64,000 nt of DNA, taken from positions 62,001 through 126,000 of the forward strand of contig CANHGW010000002.1 in the NCBI GenBank assembly GCA_947460175.1, given 5' to 3'. Made by a program: the position numbers and the translations under genes. This document shows, piece after piece, positions 52,176 through 61,322 of the stretch (position 1 is its first letter; each line of letters begins with the position of its first letter). The notes beneath the pieces were generated by a model. The model was not told where the DNA came from. It saw nothing but the letters and a program-made list of their open reading frames with translations, and did not search any database. Origin of the DNA: Bacteroidota bacterium. GTDB lineage: Bacteria > Bacteroidota > Bacteroidia > Chitinophagales > Chitinophagaceae.

Positions 52176-55100
52176 ATGAAAAAATTATTACTATCATTAT
52201 TAGGTATTTTTATTACCTATTGCTCATTTTCTCAAATCATTGTCAACGAAGTAGAAGCCGATGCGGGCAACTTCGAAGGTGGTGGAGAATGGATTGAACT
52301 TAAAAATATTGGCGCTTCTGCTCAAGATATGAGTTGCTGGAAACTGACCAATGGAGGAAATGTACAATTGATTATCCCACAAGGGTTGGTTTTAGGTGCA
52401 GGAGAGTATTTACTCATTGGGAATGCATCTCAGATGATGTGTCCAACGTGCGATTATAAATCACTCAATAATTTATTTGCTTTGAATTCAGATGGCTATG
52501 GCTATGGTACTGGATCCTATGCAAGTACAATTTTTTTAAATACAGATATTTTGGCCAATGGCGGTTGTGACTGTATGACGGGTTCTGGTGGTTTCAACAA
52601 TGGTTCACTATCTGGTGATCGAATTGTTTTGTTTGATGATGGCGGAAGTATAATGGATGCTCTAATGTACTCAGGTGGCGATAATTATGGAACTGGCCCA
52701 TTGACAATCAATTTTCCTGGTACTGCGAATTGTGTACCATTGGCAGGCTTAGGCTTTCCTGCTGTTGGTGATCCTGTATTCAATGGTCGTATTATCTGCA
52801 ATGACTTAGGTGGATGTAATTCTTCATACGCACGATTACCCGATGGTAACAATGGCGCTACAGTAACTTGGGCTCAAAGTGGTAACTTGGCTTGTACAGG
52901 ATGTTTAAATCCATGTGGAGCTTCAACGAACTATGCAAGTGCCGATTTGCCGACACCAGGTTTAGACAACACAACCGATCCATATTCAGCAACATTGAAT
53001 AGCGTACCTGTAACGACTACCAATACCACTATGACAGTATGTGGTGCTACGCCGTTGACATTTGAATATCAAATTTACAATTTTGCAAATGCTGCGTTGG
53101 TTGCATCACAATCAACTGGCAATCTGGGATCTTATGTTAAAATCAACAATGCCTCTCCAGTCAACTTTGGAACTGCAACATATAACAATACAAATGGAAT
53201 AACTATACTCACATCAACAGTAATTCCTCCTGCAGGCACTACCAATTATGAATTTGTATGGGGTGATGCGAATACTAACTGTGCGTCATGCCCAGGCAGC
53301 ACTTCAACCGCTACTCCTAATAATATTAGTTCTACTGCCAAGGAATGTTATGTATACAGAAAACTAACGATTGTGCGTGAAGATGCATTAGCTGGATCAC
53401 CGACAGCACAATGTTCTATACCTGGTAGTATTACTGTCAATGGTGCTACAGGAACCAATGTTCAATATACATTGGAAAAGCAAACTACTACAGGAGGGCC
53501 ATTTACTACAATCTCTGGCCCACAAAATGGCAATTCATTTGGTGGTATCATCGATGATGATGCAGACCCAACCTTGCCTAATTATCAAGTATTGGTAAGT
53601 AGCGCAAATACCGTTTGTGTGAACCCTTCACCTATTGTAGTAGCCATACCAGGTACTTGCCTAGGTAATCCAGCTTGTGCGCAATATGTAACAAGTGGTA
53701 TAGGCTTGCCAACTTTCACACCAGCTACCGCATCGACAGTTTGTGCAAGTTCTTCTGTTCAATTTACAGTGGATATCAATGGAGTGTGTACCAATGGTCA
53801 AGTAGAAGTAATGTATGATTACAACAATGCATTTGATCCATATACCCAAGGGACTTCTTTAGGGATTGTAAATACAACCGTTGGAACTACACCTGCTCCT
53901 ACAACAGCTACAGGTAAAGTGTATATAAGTGAGTTTGTGCCACGTCCTTACAATGTAGCACCTTGTGCAACAGATGCAAGCAACCCTAATAGTGGTGAAT
54001 ATATTGAATTGTACAATGCAGGTCCAGGTAATGTAGACATCAGTGGATGGATGATATCGGATGGCGATTGGACTGCAACAATACCAGCAGGAAAAATAAT
54101 GTCAGCCAATTCCTATTACTTAATAGGAGGTGGTGGTACTTTTTGTGCTACAGGTGTTGTACCTGATTTGAATGTAGAAACCTGTAATTGTACAGGTGGT
54201 GACAATAATGGCGCTGTTGGTCGAGATTTTATGAATTTTACAAACGGATCCGAAGGTTTCGGTCTATTTGATTGTTCCAATAACTTTATTGATGGTGTAA
54301 GATGGGGTTCTTGGGCTGGTGATGCAGATGGATGTCCTGCATCTATTCCTGCAGGTTGTGGTAACTATTTGACTGCTAAAATACCAGTATTACCTGGAGC
54401 AGTGCAAGGCGCTGGACTGACAAATTCTGGAGGAGGATTAAGTGGCACGAATGGCGGTAGAGCACGTGATGCATCAGGCAATTGGACTGTCACTGTAAAT
54501 AATTCTCAATTTGGAGCTGGATTCAATGGAACTCCTAAGGCTGTTAATGGAGCTTTTACCATGTGGGATGGAAGTACAACTAATTTTGGTACACAATGTC
54601 CACCACCTCCTGTTACAGCTACAATCTCTGTTACATTACCTGATACATGTACGCAAGCAGGTCCTATCAATATTACATTAAAAGCAATATATAGACCTGA
54701 CCCAGTATCACCATGTTCTAAAAGCGATGTGACAGCATCAGCTACTTATACAATACCAATGTGTGAAATGCTTACTCTATCAGGAAATGGTGATTATTGC
54801 GAACCAGCTACAGCACCTTTGTCAATAACTACATCAAGTGCGCTAGTGGGCAATTATGATATTAATTTATCCAATGGTGCAAATACAGCAAGCATAGCTG
54901 CAGTTACAGGTTCTGGACCGTTTACTACTTCTGTATCTAATTCTGGTATATGGACTATTTCATCTGTAATACCGCCATTTGGTACATGCACTCCAAGAAC
55001 TACTGGTAATGCAACTGTAAGCATCAATCCAATACCTGCAATTACTAGTTCACCTGTAAGTGTCCACTTCTGTTTATACAATGGGTTTGATTTATCTACA

Positions 55101-56105
55101 TTGAATGCTCAAATAGTAACGAGTCCATTGACAAACTTATTTGAATGGTATGATCAAGCATCGGGTGGATCACCGATTACAACACTTGTAAATCCATCTA
55201 CAACTACAACATACTATGTAGCACCTACAACTGGTTTTCCTGCCAACTGTGAAGGGACAAGGGTGCCAATTGATTTAATTGTTGATCCTATTCCGGTAAC
55301 TCCTAATGTTACATGTAATGGAATTTCAGCGACATTTACGCCACAAAGTCCTAATTGTATACCAACGCCATGTACTGGAATAGAATATTCAGCTGATGGA
55401 TTAAATTGGAGTGCCAATACTACCTACACCGCAGCAGACCCTGGATGGGCAGGATGGGGTTCACCTTTAAATAGCTTGTTGTATATCAGAAATTCTACAG
55501 TGAATGATTGTTATAATTATGTCACGTACATTAATCCATGTACAGCAGCATTGCCGGCAGAATTATTTAATTTTAGAGGACGATTACTAAATTCAGGTAA
55601 TACAGAATTGAAATGGGAAACAGCAAATGAAAAAAATGTATCACATTTTGAAATTGAAAAAAGTCATGATAAATTAAATTTCATATATACTGGTAAAACA
55701 ATTGCGAAAGGAAATACGGCTATGAACAATCTATATGATTTTATCGATACCAATCCATATGAAGGTAGCAACTACTACCGATTAAAAATTATGGACATTG
55801 ATCAACAGTATACCTATTCTAATGTCATCATGATTCAAAAAAATGTATTGAATACAAGTATTGCGGCAGTGTATCCTAATCCAGCTTCTAATATGATTCA
55901 CATTGATTTGAACATAGCCAAAACAGAAAAAACAAGTATTCAAGTACTTGATATGACTGGTAGATTAGTACGAGAATTCAATGTGACATTAGAAAAAGGA
56001 TTTGCAACTCATCAATTAGACTTAGCATCAATAGCCAATGGCCAATATATGATTCGTATACCTATTAGTAATTCAGTATTGCTTAGTAAATTTACTAAAC
56101 AATAG
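52176..56105 (+). CDS. 1309-residue lamin-tail-domain protein with type A T9SS sorting domain
   Basis: Secreted protein: signal peptide MKKLLLSLLGIFITYCSFS, then a lamin-tail domain (IIVNEVEADAGNFEGGGEWIELKNIG, about 20-180). A long Cys-, Asn- and Thr-rich middle follows, with a second lamin-tail domain near 580-730 (VYISEFVPRPYNVAPC ... SGEYIELYNAGPGNVDISGWMISDGDW) and Ig-like repeats. A 120-residue segment from AELFNFRGRLLNSGNTELKWETANEKN is often found before sorting tags, and the type A sorting domain AVYPNPASNMIHIDLN...LLSKFTKQ closes the protein. It is exported through T9SS and anchored or released at the surface. Such lamin-tail proteins may bind or organise extracellular material; the exact role is unknown. 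Confidence 0.88.
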   Translation: MKKLLLSLLGIFITYCSFSQIIVNEVEADAGNFEGGGEWIELKNIGASAQDMSCWKLTNGGNVQLIIPQGLVLGAGEYLLIGNASQMMCPTCDYKSLNNLFALNSDGYGYGTGSYASTIFLNTDILANGGCDCMTGSGGFNNGSLSGDRIVLFDDGGSIMDALMYSGGDNYGTGPLTINFPGTANCVPLAGLGFPAVGDPVFNGRIICNDLGGCNSSYARLPDGNNGATVTWAQSGNLACTGCLNPCGASTNYASADLPTPGLDNTTDPYSATLNSVPVTTTNTTMTVCGATPLTFEYQIYNFANAALVASQSTGNLGSYVKINNASPVNFGTATYNNTNGITILTSTVIPPAGTTNYEFVWGDANTNCASCPGSTSTATPNNISSTAKECYVYRKLTIVREDALAGSPTAQCSIPGSITVNGATGTNVQYTLEKQTTTGGPFTTISGPQNGNSFGGIIDDDADPTLPNYQVLVSSANTVCVNPSPIVVAIPGTCLGNPACAQYVTSGIGLPTFTPATASTVCASSSVQFTVDINGVCTNGQVEVMYDYNNAFDPYTQGTSLGIVNTTVGTTPAPTTATGKVYISEFVPRPYNVAPCATDASNPNSGEYIELYNAGPGNVDISGWMISDGDWTATIPAGKIMSANSYYLIGGGGTFCATGVVPDLNVETCNCTGGDNNGAVGRDFMNFTNGSEGFGLFDCSNNFIDGVRWGSWAGDADGCPASIPAGCGNYLTAKIPVLPGAVQGAGLTNSGGGLSGTNGGRARDASGNWTVTVNNSQFGAGFNGTPKAVNGAFTMWDGSTTNFGTQCPPPPVTATISVTLPDTCTQAGPINITLKAIYRPDPVSPCSKSDVTASATYTIPMCEMLTLSGNGDYCEPATAPLSITTSSALVGNYDINLSNGANTASIAAVTGSGPFTTSVSNSGIWTISSVIPPFGTCTPRTTGNATVSINPIPAITSSPVSVHFCLYNGFDLSTLNAQIVTSPLTNLFEWYDQASGGSPITTLVNPSTTTTYYVAPTTGFPANCEGTRVPIDLIVDPIPVTPNVTCNGISATFTPQSPNCIPTPCTGIEYSADGLNWSANTTYTAADPGWAGWGSPLNSLLYIRNSTVNDCYNYVTYINPCTAALPAELFNFRGRLLNSGNTELKWETANEKNVSHFEIEKSHDKLNFIYTGKTIAKGNTAMNNLYDFIDTNPYEGSNYYRLKIMDIDQQYTYSNVIMIQKNVLNTSIAAVYPNPASNMIHIDLNIAKTEKTSIQVLDMTGRLVREFNVTLEKGFATHQLDLASIANGQYMIRIPISNSVLLSKFTKQ

Positions 56106-56219
56106 CCTCAAAGCGAGCAAAATAGATTTTAGACTATTGATACTTTCATAGTTTCTTTCATTGTACACAATTGTGCTAGATTGAAGGTATTTGATTATCA
56201 AATCTAAAATATATATGCC

Positions 56220-56693
56220 ATGATCTGGAGAAAATTTAATGGGCAAATAATCGCTGAACCGATTAAACAATCGGTACAAGATGTCATACTACGTGAACAT
56301 GAAGATGGGAATCAATTAAAAGTTTGTATAGGCACCGATTCGCAAGTGAAAATGGGGATTACCGAATTTGCAACTGTAATCGTTTTTCTACGAGAAGGAA
56401 GAGGAGGGTTTATGTTCATTCACAATGAAACATCGACTATCAACTATTCTATAAAGGAACGTATGCTGATGGAAGTAGCAAAAAGTATTGAAATTGCGTA
56501 TGAACTTTGTGACTTATTTACGTTGTACGACGTAGATATGGAAGTACATGCTGATATAAATACTAATCCGCAATTTAAAAGTAATGAAGCATTAAGAGAG
56601 GCTACAGGTTATATTCTTGGTATGGGATTCGCATTTAAAGCTAAACCAGAGGCGTTTGCTAGTAGTAGCTGTGCTAATAAAATGGTACATTAA
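56220..56693 (+). CDS. Ribonuclease H-like YkuK/DUF458 family protein
   Basis: 157-residue protein: VCIGTDSQVKMGITEFATVIVFL supplies the first conserved acidic residue, followed by a helix (SIKERMLMEVAKSIEIAYEL), MEVHADINTNPQFKSNEALREATGYILGMGF with the second and third acidic sites, and KPEAFASSSCANKMVH. This is the pattern of the YkuK/DUF458 family, an RNase H-like fold whose activity has not been established. There is no signal peptide. It is followed by three small lipoprotein genes. Confidence 0.88.
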   Translation: MIWRKFNGQIIAEPIKQSVQDVILREHEDGNQLKVCIGTDSQVKMGITEFATVIVFLREGRGGFMFIHNETSTINYSIKERMLMEVAKSIEIAYELCDLFTLYDVDMEVHADINTNPQFKSNEALREATGYILGMGFAFKAKPEAFASSSCANKMVH

Positions 56694-56716
56694 TTAAATG
56701 AAAATTTTATAAGTGT

Positions 56717-56878
56717 ATGAAAAATAAATACATAACCTGCTTGTTGTTAATTAGTTCGATATTCATCTTGAGTTGTAATACCTATAAATGGCAACGTAAA
56801 CGCTATTACAATCATGATGCCAAGAAAAACTGGAATTATTACAAAAGTGAAAAAGTAGATAAAAGCAAATCTGAATAA
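56717..56878 (+). CDS. 53-residue small lipoprotein
   Basis: Short gene with a clear lipoprotein signal MKNKYITCLLLISSIFILSC (lipobox Cys20) and a 33-residue mature part rich in Lys, Tyr, Asn and Trp (TYKWQRKRYYNHDAKKN). It lies 23 bases after the YkuK-family gene and 49 bases before the next lipoprotein. No family recognised. The signal peptide quality supports a real gene despite its size. Confidence 0.65.
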   Translation: MKNKYITCLLLISSIFILSCNTYKWQRKRYYNHDAKKNWNYYKSEKVDKSKSE

Positions 56879-56927
56879 GTAATCTAGGTATATTGCTTTA
56901 CTTTTGTTTACTAAATTTAAATAAAAT

Positions 56928-57329
56928 ATGAAAAATGTAAAACATTTCCTACTACTTGTTTTAATCTTATCATCTTTGACGTTTGTAAGTTGCAATGAAT
57001 ACAAAAGCTTCAGTTCTGCTTCCAAAGTTTCTCAATTGGGTGGAAATCCTTTTCTATATAACTTGAGTAAAGGCATGTTAAAAGACCTTAAAAACAATTT
57101 AATTGAAAATGGTTTAAAAGGTTCGGTTAAAAATATGAACTTAACGACCCCCTTGGCTACTATTTTAAAAACGCCCGATCAGATTACTAAATTCAAAACT
57201 ATGTTGAATACTATCTACATGGTTCCTACTAAAAAAATGGATGCACAATGGGGTAATCTTGGGACTGTAAAGGACTTGGTTTCATTCGTTGCCAAAAACG
57301 GAAAGAAATTCAATTTCTACTCCAAATAA
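56928..57329 (+). CDS. Small lipoprotein, paralogous to the next gene
   Basis: 133-residue predicted lipoprotein: signal MKNVKHFLLLVLILSSLTFVSC (Cys22), then NEYKSFSSASKVSQLGGNPFLYNLSKGML and the end LVSFVAKNGKKFNFYSK. The middle is helical and Leu/Lys-rich. Shared motifs with the following gene (QL-GGNPF, SFVAKNG) show a tandem duplication. I do not recognise a named family. Probably attached to a periplasm-facing membrane leaflet. Function unknown. Confidence 0.78.
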   Translation: MKNVKHFLLLVLILSSLTFVSCNEYKSFSSASKVSQLGGNPFLYNLSKGMLKDLKNNLIENGLKGSVKNMNLTTPLATILKTPDQITKFKTMLNTIYMVPTKKMDAQWGNLGTVKDLVSFVAKNGKKFNFYSK

Positions 57330-57353
57330 GTCATTTCTTAAAAATCACATGTC

Positions 57354-57746
57354 ATGTTTAAAAAATAAACCTACACTGTATTAGCATCAGTTGCTATCAT
57401 GCTATTTTCTACAAGTTGCAATAAGTATCACAGTGTCAACAATGCAACATCAATTGGTCAGCTATCGGGTAATCCCTTTATGAAAAATGTAGCTAAATCA
57501 GTTATCAGTAATTTATCATCGTATCTTATTCAAAATGGCATGCAAAAAATGATGGGCAAGTTGAATTTAGGTACTAGTATTTCTTCTATCCTTACCACTG
57601 CCGAATCAATCGCAGGGTTTAAAAATATGCTTTCTTCTAAATACAATATAGCAGGTAGTTTAGTTGATAGCAATTTCGGTTCGATTAATACATTGACCGA
57701 CGTCGTTGGTTTTGTAGCCAAAAATGGTAGCGGATTCAAATTCTAA
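57354..57746 (+). pseudogene. Second small lipoprotein paralogue with a TAA in its signal peptide
   Basis: From ATG 57354 the frame reads MFKK, then TAA (57366-57368), then TYTVLASVAIMLFSTSC, a perfect lipoprotein signal were it not for the stop. After it come NKYHSVNNATSIGQLSGNPFMKNVAKSVIS and the end VVGFVAKNGSGFKF, clearly paralogous to the gene at 56928. The first ATG after the stop (57399) would remove most of the signal. The rest of the gene is intact, so the nonsense change is recent, a sequencing error, or bypassed. Without the stop it would be a 130-residue lipoprotein. Confidence 0.65.
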
Positions 57747-58363
57747 TTGATCTCATCTTTCTTAGCATAAAACTCATCTTGTAGTTCGCCTATGAAACTC
57801 AGGACTGTTTTTCGTCCAAGACGCTTTACAGCAGAGGTGATAAAGATTGAAGGAAGCTCTTCCCAGTTTTTGAGGAGAGCTTTCTTAAATAAACCTACAT
57901 TGGCACTTACATCCTTTTGAGATTCTTTGTCGGCCTTGGTAAAGATGAGTGAAAATGGTACGCCTTTCTCACCCAATTTATTGACAAATTCTAAATCCTT
58001 TTGTTGAGGCGTATGTCGACTATCTATGAGAACAAACAATGTCAATAAGTTTTCTCTTTTTTCAACATAATTCCAAATCATTTTGGTCCAGTCGCCTCGC
58101 TTACTTTGCGATACTTTGGCAAATCCATACCCTGGCAAATCGACCCAATACATTTTTTTATTGATTAAAAAATGATTAATCAATTGTGTCTTACCTGGTG
58201 TCGATGATATTTTAGCAAGGTCCTTTTTATTACTCAACATATTGATGAGTGATGATTTGCCTACATTACTTCGTCCTATAAAGGCTACCTCTGGCTTGTC
58301 GGGCTTCGGACACTTGGCCAAGTCGGTATTGCTAATAATAAACTCAGTAGATTTTACTTCCAT
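57743..58363 (-). CDS. engB: Ribosome-biogenesis GTPase YihA/EngB
   Basis: 206-residue TRAFAC-class GTPase needed for large-subunit assembly. P-loop GRSNVGKSS (30-38), switch I with STPGKT, G3 as DLPGYGFA (75-82), G4 as TKAD and G5 near TSAVKRLG. The ATG at 58363 gives MEVKSTEFIISNTDLAKCP, the usual start; the frame stays open to 58477, but the extra residues are not family-like and lie under the divergent ubiE. It ends four bases into the convergent lipoprotein gene. Neighbours engB, ubiE and porT occur together in other Bacteroidota. Confidence 0.94.
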   Translation of the reverse strand: MEVKSTEFIISNTDLAKCPKPDKPEVAFIGRSNVGKSSLINMLSNKKDLAKISSTPGKTQLINHFLINKKMYWVDLPGYGFAKVSQSKRGDWTKMIWNYVEKRENLLTLFVLIDSRHTPQQKDLEFVNKLGEKGVPFSLIFTKADKESQKDVSANVGLFKKALLKNWEELPSIFITSAVKRLGRKTVLSFIGELQDEFYAKKDEIN

Positions 58364-58423
58364 ACTGCACAAAGGTAGTGATAATGTCACATTCCATATC
58401 AATAAGTTCGATTTCATGATTCC

Positions 58424-59176
58424 ATGAATCGAATTTATCTTCGCACCGTGGGAACAAGTATAGTGCCGGATCAACATTCCGATTTAAGTAAAAAACAACA
58501 GGTTGAAAACATGTTTGATGGCATTGCCCACAACTATGATTTTCTAAATCGATTATTGTCGTTTCGTATTGATGTACTATGGCGAAATAAAGTCATCAAT
58601 ATCCTAAAACCATTTCAGCCAAAAGTGATACTGGACGTAGCAACAGGTACGGCTGATTTAGCTATCGCATTGAAAAAATTGAATCCAAAATCTATTACAG
58701 GTATTGATATTTCGGCTGGCATGCTAGAAATAGGACAGCAAAAAATTGAACAAAAAAAGTTGACTCAATATATCCAACTTCAGAAGGCTGATAGTGAAAA
58801 CTTGCCTTTTGCAGATCATCAATTTGATGCTGTCACAGTTGCATTTGGTGTGCGCAATTTTGAAAATCTTGAAAAGGGTTTGAAAGAAATAAATCGTGTA
58901 TTGAAACCAGGAGGTCAGTTTATCATCCTCGAATTTTCAAAAGTTAAAGTTTTTCCTATAAAGCAATTATATCACTTCTATTTCCGTTATATTACTCCTA
59001 TGGTGGGGCGCATCTTTAGTAAAAGTAGCAATGCGTACACCTATTTGCCAAATTCTGTGGCTGTTTTCCCAGAAGGTGACGAAATGTGTGTAATATTGCA
59101 AAAAACTGGTTTTAAACATCCTATATGCAAAAATGTAAGTTTTGGAATAGCTTCTATCTATCATTCAGAAAAATAA
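58424..59176 (+). CDS. ubiE: Demethylmenaquinone / ubiquinone methyltransferase
   Basis: 250-residue class I SAM methyltransferase; in Bacteroidota, which use menaquinone, it performs the last step from demethylmenaquinone (MenG activity). VENMFDGIAHNYDFLNRLLSFRIDVLWR is the UbiE opening motif, followed by VILDVATGTADLAIAL (SAM motif I), TGIDISAGML, FDAVTVAFGVRNFENLEKGLKEINRVLKPGGQ and YLPNSVAVFPEGDE. Divergent from engB, and its 3' end overlaps porT by 52 bases. Confidence 0.95.
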   Translation: MNRIYLRTVGTSIVPDQHSDLSKKQQVENMFDGIAHNYDFLNRLLSFRIDVLWRNKVINILKPFQPKVILDVATGTADLAIALKKLNPKSITGIDISAGMLEIGQQKIEQKKLTQYIQLQKADSENLPFADHQFDAVTVAFGVRNFENLEKGLKEINRVLKPGGQFIILEFSKVKVFPIKQLYHFYFRYITPMVGRIFSKSSNAYTYLPNSVAVFPEGDEMCVILQKTGFKHPICKNVSFGIASIYHSEK

Positions 59177-59853
59177 CGTTCACGTTATTATTACTGCTTG
59201 CTGTACTACAATCTTTTGCACAAGATGAGCGAATGAATAATCCTGAGCATGATGACAAACCATACTATTTTGGAATTACGTTAGGATTTAATTCTGCCCA
59301 ATATAAGTTGCAACAATCCAAGTATTTTATTGATTACGATAGCGTAAAAAATATTACACCACTTTGGAAACCTGGATTTCAATTGGGGATTATGGGAAAT
59401 TTGAAATTGAGCAACTTCATAGATGTACGTACCATTCCATCTTTTATGTTACGCGAAAAAGGCTTGCGATTTACATTGCAAAATGATTCAGTTTTGACGA
59501 ATTCATTTGAATCAGTTTTGTTTAGTTTACCTGTTGAATTCAAATTCAAATCCGATCGGCAAACCAACTTTCGATTTTATGTATGCGCTGGTGGAAAGAT
59601 TGATTATGATTTTAATTCCAATGCACGTTCACGCCGTACTGATGATATTATCAAAATTAAACCATTTGATTATGGCTATAATCTTGGATTAGGATTTGAA
59701 TTTTACTATCCCAATTTCATTTTTTCACCCGAAATTAAAATCAGCAATGGATTGGGCAATAGCCTCAAGGCCAATGTGGGTGAGCCTACTAATAGAGCCA
59801 TTGATCGAATTACCACTCGTATGATAGTGATATCATTTCATATCGAAGGTTAG
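59125..59853 (+). CDS. porT: PorT-family T9SS outer-membrane protein
   Basis: 242-residue predicted beta-barrel. The only ATG for the frame, at 59125, lies inside ubiE (52-base overlap) and gives a signal peptide ending LLLLLAVLQSFAQ after an N-terminal extension. The mature part has the alternating, aromatic-rich outer-membrane-barrel pattern (YYFGITLGFNSAQYKLQQS ... DFNSNARSRRTDDIIKIKPFDYGYNLGLGFEFYYPNFIFSPEIKISNGL). PorT is required for T9SS secretion in Porphyromonas and Flavobacterium and often follows ubiE, as here. The overlap suggests translational coupling. Confidence 0.88.
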   Translation: MQKCKFWNSFYLSFRKITFTLLLLLAVLQSFAQDERMNNPEHDDKPYYFGITLGFNSAQYKLQQSKYFIDYDSVKNITPLWKPGFQLGIMGNLKLSNFIDVRTIPSFMLREKGLRFTLQNDSVLTNSFESVLFSLPVEFKFKSDRQTNFRFYVCAGGKIDYDFNSNARSRRTDDIIKIKPFDYGYNLGLGFEFYYPNFIFSPEIKISNGLGNSLKANVGEPTNRAIDRITTRMIVISFHIEG

Positions 59854-59856
59854 GCA

Positions 59857-60384
59857 CTATACTCCGTTCAATTTTGAAGTAGCATTGGGATCCCAATTGA
59901 CACAAATAATAATTTCATTTTTTCGACCAAATAGTTGATATGCATTATTATAACCCAGATAATGAAACTTCCCATAATAGGAAATGATATTCAACTTCAA
60001 TGCTTTTTCAAGTTTTTCTAAATTGGATTGAATTATTTCGTCACTCGCAAATCCGCCAAATTTCAACACAGCTACATATCGATCCGAATTTTGTTTTTCA
60101 GTTTGTTGATCTCTATTTAATTCACGTTCGGTTTTGATTGGAAAATTTAATTGTGCTTCTTGAGGAGAGTTATTTTCATATGGATTAAAGTAAACTGGAA
60201 TTTCTTGTACATCACTTGTTTTAAAAATGTAATTCACTAATTTATTAAATCCAGAATTTGCAAGCTCTTTATATGCTTTGGCAGAAGACAAGATAGAATC
60301 GTAACTCAATGCTGAATACAATCGAATTTCAAAATCCTCTTTGGAAGTAACTTTTATATAATCATGTAGTGTAGACTCGTTCAT
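59857..60384 (-). CDS. SOUL-type heme-binding family protein
   Basis: 175-residue protein matching the SOUL/HEBP pattern: YIKVTSKEDFEIRLYSAL (the EIR-Y motif), GFNKLVNYIF, IPVYF, then a long charged stretch, YVAVLKFGGFASDEIIQSNLEKLEKAL and the conserved end GYNNAYQLFGRKNEIIICV. The usual start would fit an ATG at 60384. It has no signal peptide. SOUL proteins bind heme or related hydrophobic ligands; the bacterial members are poorly studied. It ends four bases after the convergent porT. Confidence 0.8.
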   Translation of the reverse strand: MNESTLHDYIKVTSKEDFEIRLYSALSYDSILSSAKAYKELANSGFNKLVNYIFKTSDVQEIPVYFNPYENNSPQEAQLNFPIKTERELNRDQQTEKQNSDRYVAVLKFGGFASDEIIQSNLEKLEKALKLNIISYYGKFHYLGYNNAYQLFGRKNEIIICVNWDPNATSKLNGV

Positions 60385-60539
60385 TGTATGTATTTGAAAG
60401 AAATAAATGAATAAATAATTTAAATAAATTCTAACTGAATTTATTTTTCACTACAAAGATGAGTAGCATTTTATTAAAAAGCTTACAGAATTAAATAGGA
60501 GAGTTGAATAATTATTACCAATGAAATAGACTGTTTGTA

Positions 60540-60983
60540 TTACTTCGTAATCTTTTTCAATACTACATTTCCCTTGTGCTTTCGATCTACTACAATTAGT
60601 AAACTAGGTACTGAGTTAAAGCCTTTGGCTTGTCCTTCTTTCAATTGAAATTCAAAAATAAGATCACCTTTTTTTGCTTTTTTAAGACTCTTAGGTACTA
60701 GGTTGATATCTTTATCTGTTTCGTTTTCAACTACAGCAATTACATATTCTTTCGAAAAATCAATCTTAGTTGGAGTGCCATCTTTTCCCATCACAGTTGC
60801 TTGCCCAAAGAGTCGTTCAAATTCTTCCTTTGTATCTATTTTAGGATTATGGATGCTATGAGGATCTATATTATTTTTCAGAAAATAACGTTTAGCTTCT
60901 TTATAAGGTAAGCTTGTATTTTTTTGAGCAACAGCAATTGTAGTAAAAAAAAGAAAGCAAAGAATAGTAATGGATAATTTCAT
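60540..60983 (-). CDS. Secreted protein of unknown function
   Basis: 147-residue exported protein. The ATG at 60983 gives the signal peptide MKLSITILCFLFFTTIAVAQ; an earlier ATG at 61007 would extend the N-terminus by 8 residues. The mature part (EFERLFGQATVMGKDGTPTKIDFSKEYVIAVV ... GDLIFEFQLKEGQAKGFNSVPSLLIVVDRKHKGNVVLKKI) is a small alpha/beta domain that loosely resembles the PrcB-type C-terminal domain. No clear family call. It is a single gene on this strand, with palindromic spacer DNA upstream. Confidence 0.72.
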   Translation of the reverse strand: MKLSITILCFLFFTTIAVAQKNTSLPYKEAKRYFLKNNIDPHSIHNPKIDTKEEFERLFGQATVMGKDGTPTKIDFSKEYVIAVVENETDKDINLVPKSLKKAKKGDLIFEFQLKEGQAKGFNSVPSLLIVVDRKHKGNVVLKKITK

Positions 60984-61151
60984 TTTAATAGTTGTTAGTA
61001 TATACAAAGGTAGTTCTTTATTATTCGATGAAATAAAATCTTCTTATTTCACGAAGAAGTAATAACGAATAAAATTATAGAATTATACTTAAAAGCCTAT
61101 TTTCAATTCTGAAATTGGATTTTATGATGGCATTAGAAAAATAGCGTTAAG

Positions 61152-61293
61152 AAAATGAGTGCTTTTTGGCGATAGAAATAAAAACAATCTCTTTCTGTAA
61201 ATCAAAAGTCAAAAGCTAAATCTAATTGCCGATGTTGAGTAATAGGAAAAGTTGAATAGCTTTTTTATTTCCGACAAAAAGCACTCATTTTTA
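61152..61293. repeat. Long imperfect inverted repeat
   Basis: Arm aaaatgagtgctttttg followed by gatagaaataaaa (61152-61184) is mirrored by the complement of 61262-61293 (aaaatgagtgctttttg then tcggaaataaaa), separated by about 77 bases. The arms share about 28 of 32 bases. This is terminal-inverted-repeat-like. Confidence 0.7.
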
Positions 61294-61322
61294 GCTGTTT
61301 TTCGATAGCCTTGATTTTTTGC

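Noticed and set aside
918-57746. TAA read as a sense codon (altered genetic code), suggested by two lipoprotein genes with internal TAA
   Set aside because: Dozens of intact genes in the window end properly at TAA; two isolated cases are better explained by mutation or sequence error.
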